Source: Calothrix sp. 336/3
GTDB lineage: Bacteria > Cyanobacteriota > Cyanobacteriia > Cyanobacteriales > Nostocaceae
Direction of reading: 5' to 3'
DNA length: 64,000 nt
Assembly (NCBI RefSeq): GCF_000734895.2
Contig: NZ_CP011382.1
Coordinates: forward strand, 5,124,700 to 5,188,699
The position numbers were made by a program, and so were the translations under genes. The notes beneath the pieces were generated by a model, which saw only the letters and a program-made list of their open reading frames with translations, searched no databases and had not been told where the DNA came from. Below are positions 9,401 to 20,031 of the stretch, piece by piece. The first letter of the stretch is position 1, and each line of letters starts with the position of its first letter.

Positions 9401-10531
9401 ATGTATTTAAAAAACCTACTTCTACGACAATTTCGCAATTACCAGGAGCAGTATGTCGAGTTTACTGCTCCTAAAACTATTTTGGTGGGTAATAATGCTC
9501 AAGGAAAATCGAATTTGTTGGAAGCGGTGGAATTACTGGCAACACTGCGATCACACCGCACCCACCGCGATCGCGATTTAATTCAGGATGGCAAGGATTT
9601 TGCTTTGGTACAAGCTCATCTAATGCGAGACACAGGTGTGAGTGACTTGAGCTTAACTCTACGACGCAATGGCAGACGCACAGCAAACTTAAATAGCGAA
9701 AACCTGCGACGGCAGATGGATTTTCTGGGTGTTTTAAATGCGGTACAATTTTCCAGTTTGGATTTAGATTTGGTGCGGGGTAGTCCAGAACAACGTCGTA
9801 GCTGGTTAGATACCCTATTAATTCAATTAGAACCGATATACGCTCACCTTTTGCACCAGTACCAGCAGGTATTACGACAACGCAATGCTTTCTTGAAAAA
9901 ACACCAGGATTTACCACCTCAAAGTCATAGGGAAGAACTGGCTATTTGGGATAATCAACTGGCGATCGCTGGTACTAGGGTAATTAGAAGACGCGATCGC
10001 GCTATCCAAAGACTCGCACCCATTGCTGAATCCTGGCATAGTAGTATTAGTGGAAGTACGGAAGAACTAAGTATCCAATACGCTCCCAATGTTCCCCTAG
10101 GGGATAATCAAGCGGAGTTAATTCACCAGACTTTTTTAGAAAAAATTCAACAGAGGGCGATCGCAGAATGGCGACAGTGTACCACCCTTGTTGGTCCCCA
10201 CAGAGACGAAATTGAACTGATTATTAATCATACCCCCGCCCGTCAATATGGTTCCCAGGGGCAGCAACGTACCCTGGTGTTAGCCTTGAAATTAGCAGAG
10301 CTACAACTTATTGAAGAAGTCGTGGGAGAACCTCCCCTCCTCCTCCTAGATGATGTTTTGGCAGAATTGGATCCATCTCGCCAAACTCAGCTTTTAGATA
10401 CGATTCAAGACCGCTTTCAAACTCTCATCACTACCACACATTTGGGAGCTTTTGATTCCCAGTGGCTAAATTCTTCACAAATTTTGACTGTAGACGCAGG
10501 GCAAATCTTGTTACCCCTGAGGGAAATGTAG
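9401..10531 (+). CDS. recF: DNA replication and repair protein RecF
   Basis: A 376-residue SMC-like ATPase. The N-terminus [15 protein letters not shown] is typical of RecF. Walker A is GNNAQGKSN, the ABC signature region is [16 protein letters not shown], and Walker B is [12 protein letters not shown]. RecF loads RecA at gapped DNA with RecO and RecR. Length is normal for the family. It starts 114 bp after the ATPase gene, separated by heptad repeats, so an independent promoter is possible. Unlike in many bacteria it is not next to dnaA/dnaN here, as is usual in cyanobacteria. Confidence 0.96.
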   Translation: MYLKNLLLRQFRNYQEQYVEFTAPKTILVGNNAQGKSNLLEAVELLATLRSHRTHRDRDLIQDGKDFALVQAHLMRDTGVSDLSLTLRRNGRRTANLNSENLRRQMDFLGVLNAVQFSSLDLDLVRGSPEQRRSWLDTLLIQLEPIYAHLLHQYQQVLRQRNAFLKKHQDLPPQSHREELAIWDNQLAIAGTRVIRRRDRAIQRLAPIAESWHSSISGSTEELSIQYAPNVPLGDNQAELIHQTFLEKIQQRAIAEWRQCTTLVGPHRDEIELIINHTPARQYGSQGQQRTLVLALKLAELQLIEEVVGEPPLLLLDDVLAELDPSRQTQLLDTIQDRFQTLITTTHLGAFDSQWLNSSQILTVDAGQILLPLREM

Positions 10532-10567
10532 ATAAGGTGGGTTCAATGAGCTTGGATACTTTGATAA

Positions 10568-10661
10568 ATCGAGAAAAAGCTCATAAGTAATTTCCTGCAC
10601 ATAACATAACTTATGGTTTGAGCCATATTTATATTTATTCCTTATACATGAGTTTTTCTCG
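10568..10661. repeat. imperfect inverted repeat with ATCGAGAAAA motif
   Basis: CGAGAAAAAGCTCAT at 10570-10584 pairs with ATGAGTTTTTCTCG at 10648-10661 with a single bulge. A smaller CATAA/TTATG stem lies between. The core ATCGAGAAAA(A)GCT recurs in reverse orientation at 11690-11702, on the other side of the next two genes. It may serve as a recF terminator on the plus strand, but no clear T-run follows. Confidence 0.6.
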
Positions 10662-10748
10662 GTTGTGGACTCTGGATTTCTGGAATAGAAATTAGTAGTT
10701 ATGTCTTAAATATTACTTTAATCTCCCTGTGAGTCCCTAACTATAAGT

Positions 10749-11165
10749 ATGGCTGTAAATAAAAAGATAAATGAGCAGGAAATCGCTTCTTTGGGTGCTT
10801 CATTGCGAGAAATTGAAAAAAAGTTTTTAAAGCAGGGAAAAAAAGAAGGAGTTAATCGAATTTGGTTTCAAGGAGGCGAACCATATTTTGATATATTTTT
10901 GGAATTAAATGACGATGAAATCACTTGGTTTCAGTTTACATTACGTGGTCAATCTCTTTCCTGGGATAAAAAACTCTCAACATGGCAGACTGGGCAGACA
11001 AATGAGATGAAAAGCGATGATGTGAGTTTCTATGCTGCCAGTAAAACGATTGAAAGTGATATGCAAATTGATTGGGAATTTGTGAATTTTGTCAAATCAA
11101 TTCTCGAAACTAGAAAGGAAGAGGCGACATTTAGGAAAATTCTGGCTTTATTCCCTGTATCCTAA
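10749..11165 (+). CDS. hypothetical protein, 138 residues
   Basis: I do not recognise this protein. It has a lysine-rich N-terminal helix (EIEKKFLKQGKKEGVNR), a central beta-rich part with several Trp and Phe (WFQFTLRGQSLSWDKK) and a C-terminal amphipathic segment. No signal peptide or membrane helix. It ends with TAA directly abutting, without spacer, the stop codon of the convergent mgtC-like gene. The reading frame has normal codon use. Confidence 0.65.
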   Translation: MAVNKKINEQEIASLGASLREIEKKFLKQGKKEGVNRIWFQGGEPYFDIFLELNDDEITWFQFTLRGQSLSWDKKLSTWQTGQTNEMKSDDVSFYAASKTIESDMQIDWEFVNFVKSILETRKEEATFRKILALFPVS

Positions 11166-11645
11166 CTAATGAATTTCCCATTTTTTGATAACATAAAGAA
11201 TGATAAAAGTGGCAATAGCACCAATTAATCCTAGTCGCCACAATCCACACCCAGCAGCGATTCCTAGTGCTGCTGATACCCAAATTGCGGCGGCTGATGT
11301 TAGCCCCTTTACTTCTATTTTTGTTACTTGACTTTCCGTAGATGCACGGACAATTTCTCCTGCACCTAAAAATCCAATTCCCGTGCTGATACCTTGAATA
11401 ATGCGAGAAAGAGCATCTGCCTGGGGTACTAATCCCTGAATTTCTAAGGGAATGAGGGTAAATAAAGCAGCTCCCACACTCACAAGAATATGGGTTCTTA
11501 AACCTGCTGGTTTTCTGTGCAATTGTCTCTCTAAGCCAATAATAGAGCCAACAAAAGCCGCAAAACAGATTCTCAAGATGAGATTCCATGTATCATTGTC
11601 AGATATCAAGGAAAGATTCGATGGAGTTGAGAGGACAAAGGTCAT
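11166..11645 (-). CDS. MgtC/SapB family membrane protein
   Basis: A 159-residue protein with about four to five hydrophobic helices. The MgtC signature is present: FVGSIIGLERQLHRKPAGLRTH, then LVSVGAALFTL, GIGFLGAGEIVR and GLTSAAAIWVSAALGIAAG. MgtC homologues affect Mg2+ and acid adaptation, in pathogens by interacting with F-type ATPase; the cyanobacterial role is not defined. The short form, lacking the ACT-like C-terminal domain, is seen here. Its stop codon abuts that of the hypothetical gene on the other strand. Confidence 0.9.
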   Translation of the reverse strand: MTFVLSTPSNLSLISDNDTWNLILRICFAAFVGSIIGLERQLHRKPAGLRTHILVSVGAALFTLIPLEIQGLVPQADALSRIIQGISTGIGFLGAGEIVRASTESQVTKIEVKGLTSAAAIWVSAALGIAAGCGLWRLGLIGAIATFIILYVIKKWEIH

Positions 11646-12022
11646 TGGGATAAATGCTTTTCTGGTATAATCGAGAAATTTACGCTACTAGCTTTTCTCG
11701 ATAAGCTACCAAGACAGCTAATTTGACCATTGTGATGATTCGCTTACAGATTAAGGGTATAGGGCTATTTTTTGATTAGAAGCCTGTGTGGTCTTGATTT
11801 GATTGATTCAAAAAATTTTAAGTTTGTACTTTTTTACTTCTATCACTTTTGAGTTCTCCTCTCAATTGATTTTTTTTCGGTATTCATGGTTTAGCAGCGT
11901 CTGTATGATTTGTGAGTTTTTGTCGGTTTTGGACGACAAATCACATGTTCGTAATTAGTAAGTCATTTTGATGACTAACAATTCTAGGAATTTTTACAGG
12001 CAAGCGACGAGTAACTAATTGA
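11646..12022. promoter_or_regulatory. spacer with palindromes and competing leader stems
   Basis: Two structured parts. First, TCGAGAAA (11671-11678) and TTTCTCGA (11694-11701) form a perfect inverted repeat, overlapped by TAGCTT/AAGCTA (11689-11708). Second, 80 nt before the next start, TTTGTCG (11919-11925) pairs with CGACAAA (11934-11940), while GATTTGT (11907-11913) can pair with ACAAATC (11936-11942). The two pairings exclude each other, as in attenuators or riboswitch-type leaders. No ligand class is recognised. Confidence 0.45.
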
Positions 12023-14374
12023 GTGAAAAGACTCTATTGGCTAGATGAAATTCAATCACAAAACCGCGCTGATGTGGGCGATCAAGCTTTCTATTTAGGC
12101 AAAATCAAACAGCGTGGGTATCCTGTGTTACCCGGTTTTGTGATATCGGCAACAGTGTTGCGAGAGTTTTTGGAAACCTTAAATAGTACAGAAGCTTTGG
12201 TGGCTGATTTACCCTACTCTTCCTTACATTTGGATGTGGGTAATTGGCGGCAGTTACAGCAAGTTGCTGGACGTTTACGCCAGGAAATTATTACAGCACC
12301 ATTACCGGAAGATTTTTTAGAGGATATCTTTACTGCCGCTAGGAGTTGGGATAATGAGTGCCTAATATTTCATCCTACACTGATTGTGCCAGGAAAAAGT
12401 GCTGCCAGTGTGGAGGGATTAATGGAAGCACAGGTTTGTTGTTGTCAACCAGAGGCGATCGCCATGACATTAAAACAAACCTGGAGTCAGTTATTTAGAG
12501 CCAGAAGTTTATTGTATTGGCAACAGGCTGGTGTAGACTTACAAAAAATCAAGCTAGCAGTACTAGTGCAACCCCTAGGGAAGGCGATCGCCAGTGGTAT
12601 TTTTAATGGCAATACTGCTGATTGGGAAATTCAGTCAACCTGGGGATTAGGGATGGCAATTACCACTGGGGAAGTTTTACCGGATGTGTATTACGTAAAA
12701 CCTCTAACTACCCAGGTTTTTGAACAACAATTAGGCAGCAAAATCCTAGAGTATTCTGTCAAAGAAAAATATCATCCTCTCCCGGAATTATCTGCACCTC
12801 AATTTTTATTAACAGTAGAGCAGAATTGTCTCCAGGTGGAATTGATTGATGAGACAAAACAACAAGAATACGCTTTACCAGAAATCCATTTGCACAATTT
12901 GATTGCTCTGGGAAATCGATTCGCTCAACAGGTGAGTCATCATTTCACTTGGGAATGGACAATTCGTCAAGACGACTCTTCTGGTACATTGTATATTACC
13001 CAAGTTAGCGCTTTTACTGGGATTAATCTCAATTCTCATTTTCTCAAAGGATTGGGAGCAGCAACGGGGATTATCACAGCAACTGCCCATGTTCTTTATA
13101 GTAAGCCAGAAGAAATACCTCCAGGAGTCATATTAATTGCACCTGCGATCGCTCCTGATTGGTTGCCAATTCTCCAACAAGCTGGTGGTATTGTTACGGA
13201 GCAGGGTGGTTTGACGAGTCATGGAGCAATTCTGGCAAGGGAATTAAGGATTCCCGCAGTCGTCAGCATCAGTAATGTGACTAACTTAATCCAACATGGT
13301 GAACAATTATTGATAGATGGGGAAAAAGGGGAGGTATACCGTTTAAGTATGATGGGAGAAGGAGAAAAACCACAAAAAGCCGATATTGAGGATAATCTAT
13401 CTCTGGCACCTGTTGCTCCACAAATATCAGATCCTCATCCCTCACCGGATATATTCCCTTCCTCCCAACTACCAATAATTGCTACAGAATTGCTAGTAAA
13501 TTTAAGTCAAGCAAATTTAATTGCACAGGTGGCAAAGTTACCAGTAGATGGTATCGGGTTATTGCGTTCGGAATTGATGGCATTGACAATTTTAGAAGGC
13601 AAACATCCCCAAGTTTGGATTAATGAGGGTAAGCAAGCAGAATTATTAACACGCTGGTGTGAACATCTCAGTCAATTTGTGCGTGCTTTCACACCTCGTC
13701 CCATATTTTATCGTTCCTTGGATTGGCGATCGCCAGAATTATCTTCTTTCCACAAGAATTTACCTATCGCTTCTCTCTCCATTTTGGGTGATAGGGGTAC
13801 TTATAGTTACATGAAAAATCCCGCAGTTTTTAATTTAGAATTAGCTGCGATCGCTGCTGTGCAAAAGGCGGGTTACGAAAATATTCGTTTATTATTACCC
13901 TTTGTACGTACTGTTGAAGAGTTTAGCTTCTGTCGTCAACAAGTCGAGCAGGTAAAACTCACAGCTAGCAAACATTTCCAACTCTGGATTATGGCTGAAG
14001 TCCCGAGTGTATTATTTTTACTAGATAAGTACGTGAAAGCCGGGGTGCAAGGTATTTCCATCGGTACAAACGACTTAACTCAGCTATTACTAGGTGTAGA
14101 TCGAGAGCAGGGTGAATTAGCACAAGCATTTGATGAGAAACACCCCGTAATTATGGACGCGATCGCCCAATTAATTCGTATGGCAAGGGATAATCATATC
14201 CCCTGTTCCATTTGTGGGCAAGCACCTGCTCTCTACCCAGAAATTATCCAGAGATTAATCGAATTAGGTATCAATTCTATCTCAGTAGAGCCAGAAGCAG
14301 TCATCCGTACCTATCAGGCGATCGCTCGCGCTGAAAGTCGAATTCTTCTAGCGAATGCAAGAAATCAATTTTAA
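12023..14374 (+). CDS. PEP synthase/PPDK-like protein with divergent ATP-grasp domain
   Basis: A 783-residue protein starting at GTG. It has the three-part layout of phosphoenolpyruvate synthases. The first 340 residues match the nucleotide-binding half (GDQAFYLGKI, VLPGFVIS, TWGLGMAITTGEVLPDVYYV), but the usual VRSS(A/S) stretch reads LIFHPTLI (about 114-121). The swivelling domain keeps its phospho-histidine, His400 in GGLTSHGAILARE. The PEP-binding barrel keeps GTNDLTQLLLGVDR and catalytic Cys731 in SICGQAP. So PEP chemistry may persist while ATP use is doubtful. Cyanobacterial homologues are often called putative PEP-binding protein. Activity is uncertain. Confidence 0.8.
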   Translation: MKRLYWLDEIQSQNRADVGDQAFYLGKIKQRGYPVLPGFVISATVLREFLETLNSTEALVADLPYSSLHLDVGNWRQLQQVAGRLRQEIITAPLPEDFLEDIFTAARSWDNECLIFHPTLIVPGKSAASVEGLMEAQVCCCQPEAIAMTLKQTWSQLFRARSLLYWQQAGVDLQKIKLAVLVQPLGKAIASGIFNGNTADWEIQSTWGLGMAITTGEVLPDVYYVKPLTTQVFEQQLGSKILEYSVKEKYHPLPELSAPQFLLTVEQNCLQVELIDETKQQEYALPEIHLHNLIALGNRFAQQVSHHFTWEWTIRQDDSSGTLYITQVSAFTGINLNSHFLKGLGAATGIITATAHVLYSKPEEIPPGVILIAPAIAPDWLPILQQAGGIVTEQGGLTSHGAILARELRIPAVVSISNVTNLIQHGEQLLIDGEKGEVYRLSMMGEGEKPQKADIEDNLSLAPVAPQISDPHPSPDIFPSSQLPIIATELLVNLSQANLIAQVAKLPVDGIGLLRSELMALTILEGKHPQVWINEGKQAELLTRWCEHLSQFVRAFTPRPIFYRSLDWRSPELSSFHKNLPIASLSILGDRGTYSYMKNPAVFNLELAAIAAVQKAGYENIRLLLPFVRTVEEFSFCRQQVEQVKLTASKHFQLWIMAEVPSVLFLLDKYVKAGVQGISIGTNDLTQLLLGVDREQGELAQAFDEKHPVIMDAIAQLIRMARDNHIPCSICGQAPALYPEIIQRLIELGINSISVEPEAVIRTYQAIARAESRILLANARNQF

Positions 14375-14518
14375 AGCTTAGTAGTACAATAGTATTATCA
14401 ATATCGCAATTCAATCAATTGATATATTTTTCTCTTTGCAGGGAAATATAGAGATAAATCTATTCGGCAAAAAATTGCTTTTAATTCCACAAGTTTGATA
14501 ATTGCAGTTAGGAAAGAT

Positions 14519-15229
14519 ATGACAATTCAATTAGGATTTGGTTCTGTACCCAAACCACAATATATTTTTGTGGCTCATGAGTCTGATTATTGCTGGTATA
14601 TGTTGTCAGATGATAAAAAGCAAATACCCATTTATCAGAGAGCTTTAACTGGAGTAATTACGGCAATTGAATGCAATAAATCTGTGGTGAATTCCTTTGG
14701 TATTGCCTATAAAACAGATTTACATATTTTAGCAGATAAACCCTATATTATTCGTTCTGGTAGAGATGCTTTTTTCTCTAAAAGTTTACTTCTATCCCTC
14801 GATAATCTGAATTTAGAACAGTTGCAAAAGCCGATTACAATTACAGTCAATCCTGGGGAGAAAAAAGTTGTATTTTGTACAATATACGACCCGATAAATT
14901 ATCAAGCTATAGATATTAATTGGGAAAGACATCAGGATATTGATTTAACTTTATTGGAACAGAAAATTCTCCATAAAATTAGTAAATTGACACCTGGCTC
15001 CACCTCCAATAGTTCTGAGTTACGAACTATGATTATTGCTCAGACAGATAAATATCTTCTAGAGTTAGCATGGACAAAGGAGCAGGGAAGACAGTATTTG
15101 CAGCAAAAATATGGCAAGCGATCGCGACATCAATTAACAGAGGTAGAGTTGCTAGAATTTATGATTCATTTGTGGGAAATAGCTGGGAAAAAGCAGAGTA
15201 TTTCCATGGATTTACAGCAATCGGCTTAG
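14519..15229 (+). CDS. hypothetical protein, about 236 residues
   Basis: I do not recognise a domain. The start chosen is ATG 14519, which has AGGAAAGAT immediately upstream; a TTG further up (14495) lacks this. The protein is mostly beta-type in its first 150 residues (PQYIFVAHESDYCWYML, PITITVNPGEKKVVF) and helical at the end (WTKEQGRQYLQQKYGKRSR, ELLEFMIHLWE). No signal peptide. It follows the PEP-synthase-like gene by 144 bp on the same strand. Confidence 0.6.
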   Translation: MTIQLGFGSVPKPQYIFVAHESDYCWYMLSDDKKQIPIYQRALTGVITAIECNKSVVNSFGIAYKTDLHILADKPYIIRSGRDAFFSKSLLLSLDNLNLEQLQKPITITVNPGEKKVVFCTIYDPINYQAIDINWERHQDIDLTLLEQKILHKISKLTPGSTSNSSELRTMIIAQTDKYLLELAWTKEQGRQYLQQKYGKRSRHQLTEVELLEFMIHLWEIAGKKQSISMDLQQSA

Positions 15230-15300
15230 AGTTAAGAAAACTGAGATTAAGTAACAGAAGAGAATATCTGATTTATTGTACTTTCTGAACTCAGAAAATC

Positions 15301-16227
15301 TTGGCGATCGCCAAGCTATCGTATAATAATACTAACATCTACTCACCTGTTGACTTGGCATACGATAACACCTGTAAGTACCTAGCGGAAACCTATGCGC
15401 CAAATTTTGTGCGTTGGTTGTTGGGAATTTCATCGACAAATGTCAGCGTCTTAAAAACAGAAATCATTCCTGAACCTATCCGCGCTGATGCCTTAATTCT
15501 TTTACAAGTTGATAATCGCATTCTTCATCTAGAATTCCAAACTTTACCCTACTCCAAACCGCCAATTCCCTACAGAATGCTCAATTATTGGACAATTCTT
15601 CATGGTCTATATTGGTGTGAAATTGAGCAAGTGGTAATTTACCTCAAAGAAACAACATCTGAGTTGGTTTTTCAAGAAAGATTCACCTATCAGAATACCA
15701 GACATTCCTTCCGGGTAATTCGCATGTGGGAAGAGGAATCAACACCCTTTTTCAACGATCCGGTACTCCTACCCCTAGCAACATTGACACGTAGCGACAA
15801 CCCTAGAGAGTTACTAGAACAAGTCGCCCAACAAATCGCTATCCTAGAAGAACCAGCACAGCAACGTAATATTTCTGCGGCTGCTGAGATACTAGCAGGT
15901 TTGCGCTTTGATAAAAATCTCATTCGTTTGCTATTGAGAGAAGAACTTATGCAAGAATCAGTTATTTACCAAGATATCCTGCAAAAAGGATTAACCCAAG
16001 GATTAACTCAGGGATTAACTCAGGGATTAACTCAGGGATTAACTCAGGGACAACAACAGGGAGAAGCGAATACCATTATCCGTATCTTGACACGGCGTTT
16101 TGGAGAATTAACTCCCGATATTACGGACAAAATCCGTAGTTTATCCATACCTCAACTAGAAAACCTTACCGACGCACAGTTTGATTTTGATTCTGTAGGT
16201 GATTTACTGAGTTGGTTAGAATCTTGA
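15301..16227 (+). CDS. Rpn-family PD-(D/E)XK nuclease / putative transposase-like protein
   Basis: A 308-residue protein. The core has RADALILLQ and LHLEFQ, the D...E-x-Q variant of the PD-(D/E)XK site seen in Rpn (recombination-promoting nuclease) proteins. The N-terminal DNTCKYLAETYAPNFVRWLLG is typical of the cyanobacterial branch. After residue 229 comes a run of five GLTQ units, then a DUF4351-like C-terminus (IIRILTRRFGELTPDI, LENLTDAQFDFDSVGDLLSWL). The only possible start is TTG 15301, because a stop lies upstream and the next Met is internal. Rpn proteins raise RecA-independent recombination in E. coli; the role in cyanobacteria, where they are numerous, is unknown. Confidence 0.82.
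   Translation: MAIAKLSYNNTNIYSPVDLAYDNTCKYLAETYAPNFVRWLLGISSTNVSVLKTEIIPEPIRADALILLQVDNRILHLEFQTLPYSKPPIPYRMLNYWTILHGLYWCEIEQVVIYLKETTSELVFQERFTYQNTRHSFRVIRMWEEESTPFFNDPVLLPLATLTRSDNPRELLEQVAQQIAILEEPAQQRNISAAAEILAGLRFDKNLIRLLLREELMQESVIYQDILQKGLTQGLTQGLTQGLTQGLTQGQQQGEANTIIRILTRRFGELTPDITDKIRSLSIPQLENLTDAQFDFDSVGDLLSWLES
15988..16047 (+). repeat. 12-bp tandem repeat, five units (GLTQ coding)
   Basis: Five head-to-tail copies of GGATTAACTCAG, with the first copy diverged to GGATTAACCCAA, encode (GLTQ)5 followed by GQQQG. The last four units are identical at DNA level, pointing to recent slippage. Units are a multiple of three, so copy number changes keep the frame. Confidence 0.95.
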
Positions 16228-16240
16228 GGGTAAAAATAAG

Positions 16241-16283
16241 CAAAAAAATAGCGATCGCCGTCTTTCTTGTCTGAGCGATCGCC
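16241..16283 (-). terminator. HIP1-based terminator of the chlLN operon
   Basis: Two copies of AGCGATCGCC (16250-16259 and 16274-16283) lie between the convergent Rpn and chlN genes. Their GCGATCGC octamers can pair as an 8-bp stem with a 15-nt loop. On the minus strand the stem is followed by TATTTTTTTGC, a proper U-tract. It lies about 50 nt after the chlN stop. Confidence 0.65.
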
Positions 16284-16335
16284 AAAGAAAATCTCAAATT
16301 GTGCAAAGAGTGATTTACCAACCTCCAGAAGACAA

Positions 16336-17763
<1,428 letters not shown>

Positions 17764-17847
17764 CTACTGCTAATGACCAAAAGCTAATAGTTAATATTTG
17801 TGATTAGATTAGCTATTAGCAATCAGTTCCTAGCAATTAGCCCAGAT

Positions 17848-18627
17848 TTAAGAGTTGGGGAAGAGACTGGCAATTTCTGAGTCATCAAAAGCGCCGTTAG
17901 ACAAGTCTTCCCCAAATAGTTCGCTATCCATTCCGGCTTTGGCTGCTACACTCTCATCACCCCAAACATCAGACATGACATCACCAAAGTCATGCTCTTC
18001 GGTGGTGACTGCTGCTGTAATGTCAGTGTTATCGTCTTTCACATTGCTAAAAGAAATATCACCGAACTCATCAACTGTGTTCAAATTCTCACTAGGATGA
18101 GCAGCATTATCACCAAAACCCTCAACGGTTTTCACTCCGTTACTAGGGGTTTTCTCTTCAAAAGACATGGCTCGGAGTTCATCTCTTAATGCCGTATCCG
18201 GAACCATAAGAGTCTCCTCATGGTCGAATCCCGCCTCAGTATCATTTACCCCATTATTAGTAAACTCATTACTCTGGGGCTGATTTAAAGCTGCTTCTGG
18301 AGCTGATGCTGTTTCTGTTTCTTCAGCATCGGATTCAGGGAAATTACGGTTGCCAAGGGCAATATCTGGGTCAAAGTGTAAGTCTAGAACTTCCACCAGA
18401 GTGTCCGCATCTTGGTTCAATTTAGAAAAGGGGAGCATTAACTGAGCTAGTTTCGGTTCTAGCGCGTTAACGACTCCCAGGATGAGGTAGGAAGATGGAC
18501 GTTTGCCACCATCGGGAGTGTAAACTGACTCCACCTGCATGTGGAGCTTTATCCAGTCACGGTTGGACTGAAAGAACTGCAACCACTTTTGTTTTATAGA
18601 ATCTGTAAAGCTGTAGAAAAAAGCCAT
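17848..18627 (-). CDS. DUF5331 protein encoded between chlL and chlN
   Basis: About 259 residues. The start is placed at ATG 18627 (MAFFYSFTDSIKQKW), which has GGGGGA just upstream; an in-frame ATG 12 nt further up is less likely. The first ~90 residues are a compact conserved domain (WLQFFQSNRDWIKLHM, RPSSYLILGVVNALEPKL). The rest is acidic and disordered, with recurring FGD-like motifs: GFGDN, EFGDI, DFGDV, VWGDE and LFGED. No enzyme motif is seen. Its fixed place in the operon suggests it assists dark chlorophyll synthesis, but this is inference. Confidence 0.8.
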   Translation of the reverse strand: MAFFYSFTDSIKQKWLQFFQSNRDWIKLHMQVESVYTPDGGKRPSSYLILGVVNALEPKLAQLMLPFSKLNQDADTLVEVLDLHFDPDIALGNRNFPESDAEETETASAPEAALNQPQSNEFTNNGVNDTEAGFDHEETLMVPDTALRDELRAMSFEEKTPSNGVKTVEGFGDNAAHPSENLNTVDEFGDISFSNVKDDNTDITAAVTTEEHDFGDVMSDVWGDESVAAKAGMDSELFGEDLSNGAFDDSEIASLFPNS

Positions 18628-18656
18628 AGAGTCCCCCATCCTGAGAAACTGATGAT

Positions 18657-19523
18657 TTATACAATCATCAAGTCTAATTCCTCTTCTTGATTCAGAACCT
18701 GTGGTTTTTGCGGATTTAAGTAAAAATCTGATAATAAAGAGAACAACTCCCTGTCTTGGGCATCTTTGGGAACTACTCCCTCTGGACAGGCAAGAATTTG
18801 GTCTGCAATATTCAGGTAATAATCACATACATAGCTTAAGGATGGGTCTTTCTCTGCCATTTCAAACAATGTTTTACCCTTGACGCGGGAAACACGGATA
18901 TCTTCAATTAATGGTAGAACTTCCAAGACGGGCATGGGTACAGATTCTACGTATTTGTCAATTAAGTCACGTTTAGAAGTCCGGTTCCCAATTAGACCAG
19001 CTAAACGTAGGGGATGGGTACGGGCTTTTTCTCTGACTGATGCCGCAATTCGGTTAGCCGCAAACAAAGCATCAAAACCGTTATCTGTAACTATCATGCA
19101 GTAATCAGCATAATTGAGGGGTGCTGCAAAGCCGCCACAAACTACGTCACCAAGAACATCAAACAATATGACATCGTACTCATCAAAGGCGTTGAGTTCC
19201 TTCAGCAATTTTACTGTTTCCCCAACGACATAACCACCACAGCCAGCACCCGCAGGTGGTCCCCCGGCTTCTACACAATCTACGCCACCATAACCCTTAT
19301 AGATAACATCTTCGGGCCATACATCTTCGTAGTGGTAGTCCTTTTCTTGAAGAGTATCAATAATTGTGGGAATGAGAAAACCTGTAAGGGTAAATGTGCT
19401 GTCATGTTTGGGGTCACAACCAATCTGCAACACTTTTTTGCCACGTTTGGCTAGAGCTACGGATATATTACAGCTTGTGGTGGACTTACCGATGCCACCT
19501 TTCCCATAAACTGCTAGTTTCAC
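18657..19523 (-). CDS. chlL: light-independent protochlorophyllide reductase iron protein
   Basis: A 288-residue NifH-like ATPase. It has the P-loop [11 protein letters not shown] (residues 7-17), the switch region GCDPKHDST, and the two cysteines that bridge a [4Fe-4S] cluster across the homodimer: Cys95 (AGAGCGG) and Cys129 (VVCGGF). It passes electrons to the ChlN-ChlB complex with ATP hydrolysis. First gene of the operon; about 30 bp separate it from the DUF5331 gene. The enzyme is oxygen-sensitive, which usually implies regulation by light and oxygen. Confidence 0.98.
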   Translation of the reverse strand: MKLAVYGKGGIGKSTTSCNISVALAKRGKKVLQIGCDPKHDSTFTLTGFLIPTIIDTLQEKDYHYEDVWPEDVIYKGYGGVDCVEAGGPPAGAGCGGYVVGETVKLLKELNAFDEYDVILFDVLGDVVCGGFAAPLNYADYCMIVTDNGFDALFAANRIAASVREKARTHPLRLAGLIGNRTSKRDLIDKYVESVPMPVLEVLPLIEDIRVSRVKGKTLFEMAEKDPSLSYVCDYYLNIADQILACPEGVVPKDAQDRELFSLLSDFYLNPQKPQVLNQEEELDLMIV

Positions 19524-20031
19524 TTTTTTTGCCTCTGATAGTTGCTTCTCAAACTTGCGGCTTTAATACTGCCTTCACCTATCCCTCGGAATGCGATGGC
19601 TGATGTTTTGCATTATTGTGCAAATCCCAGGATAAATAAATGGGGTTTAAATTAGTATTTGGATGATATCTGGTATTTTTACGATTAAGAAAAATTTTAA
19701 GATTTAAGTTAGGTTTCAAAACTTCTAATCAAGCTATAAACTTTCAAAAATTAATTTTTTATAACTATAAAAATATAAATTAGTTACAAAAAACAAAGTT
19801 TACAAAATATAATATCTGTGAGGGTTTCATCAATTTTACTGATGCGATGTACAGAGAAACCCCTCATCTAGCGATCGCCACTCCTAGACAGCATAGATAC
19901 TAGTCAAATAAATTATCGATTTATTTAAACAATATGGAATTTTCAGGCGATCGCCCAGAGAAAAACAGTAGATGATCGCGCAGAAAAATTAACACGCAAT
20001 TTAAATGTAAAAAATTAATAATTTTGTTCAA
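19524..20031. other. intergenic region upstream of chlL
   Basis: About 500 bp, very AT-rich between 19640 and 19830, with several HIP1 octamers from 19870 to 19980. It must carry the chlL promoter (minus strand) and the 3' end of the Trp-rich protein gene's transcript. No frame or clear hairpin is visible. Confidence 0.6.

Noticed and set aside
15070-15288. Overlapping 72-codon frame after the hypothetical gene
   Set aside because: Shifted reading of the end of the 14519-15229 gene and its spacer; no own ribosome-binding site.
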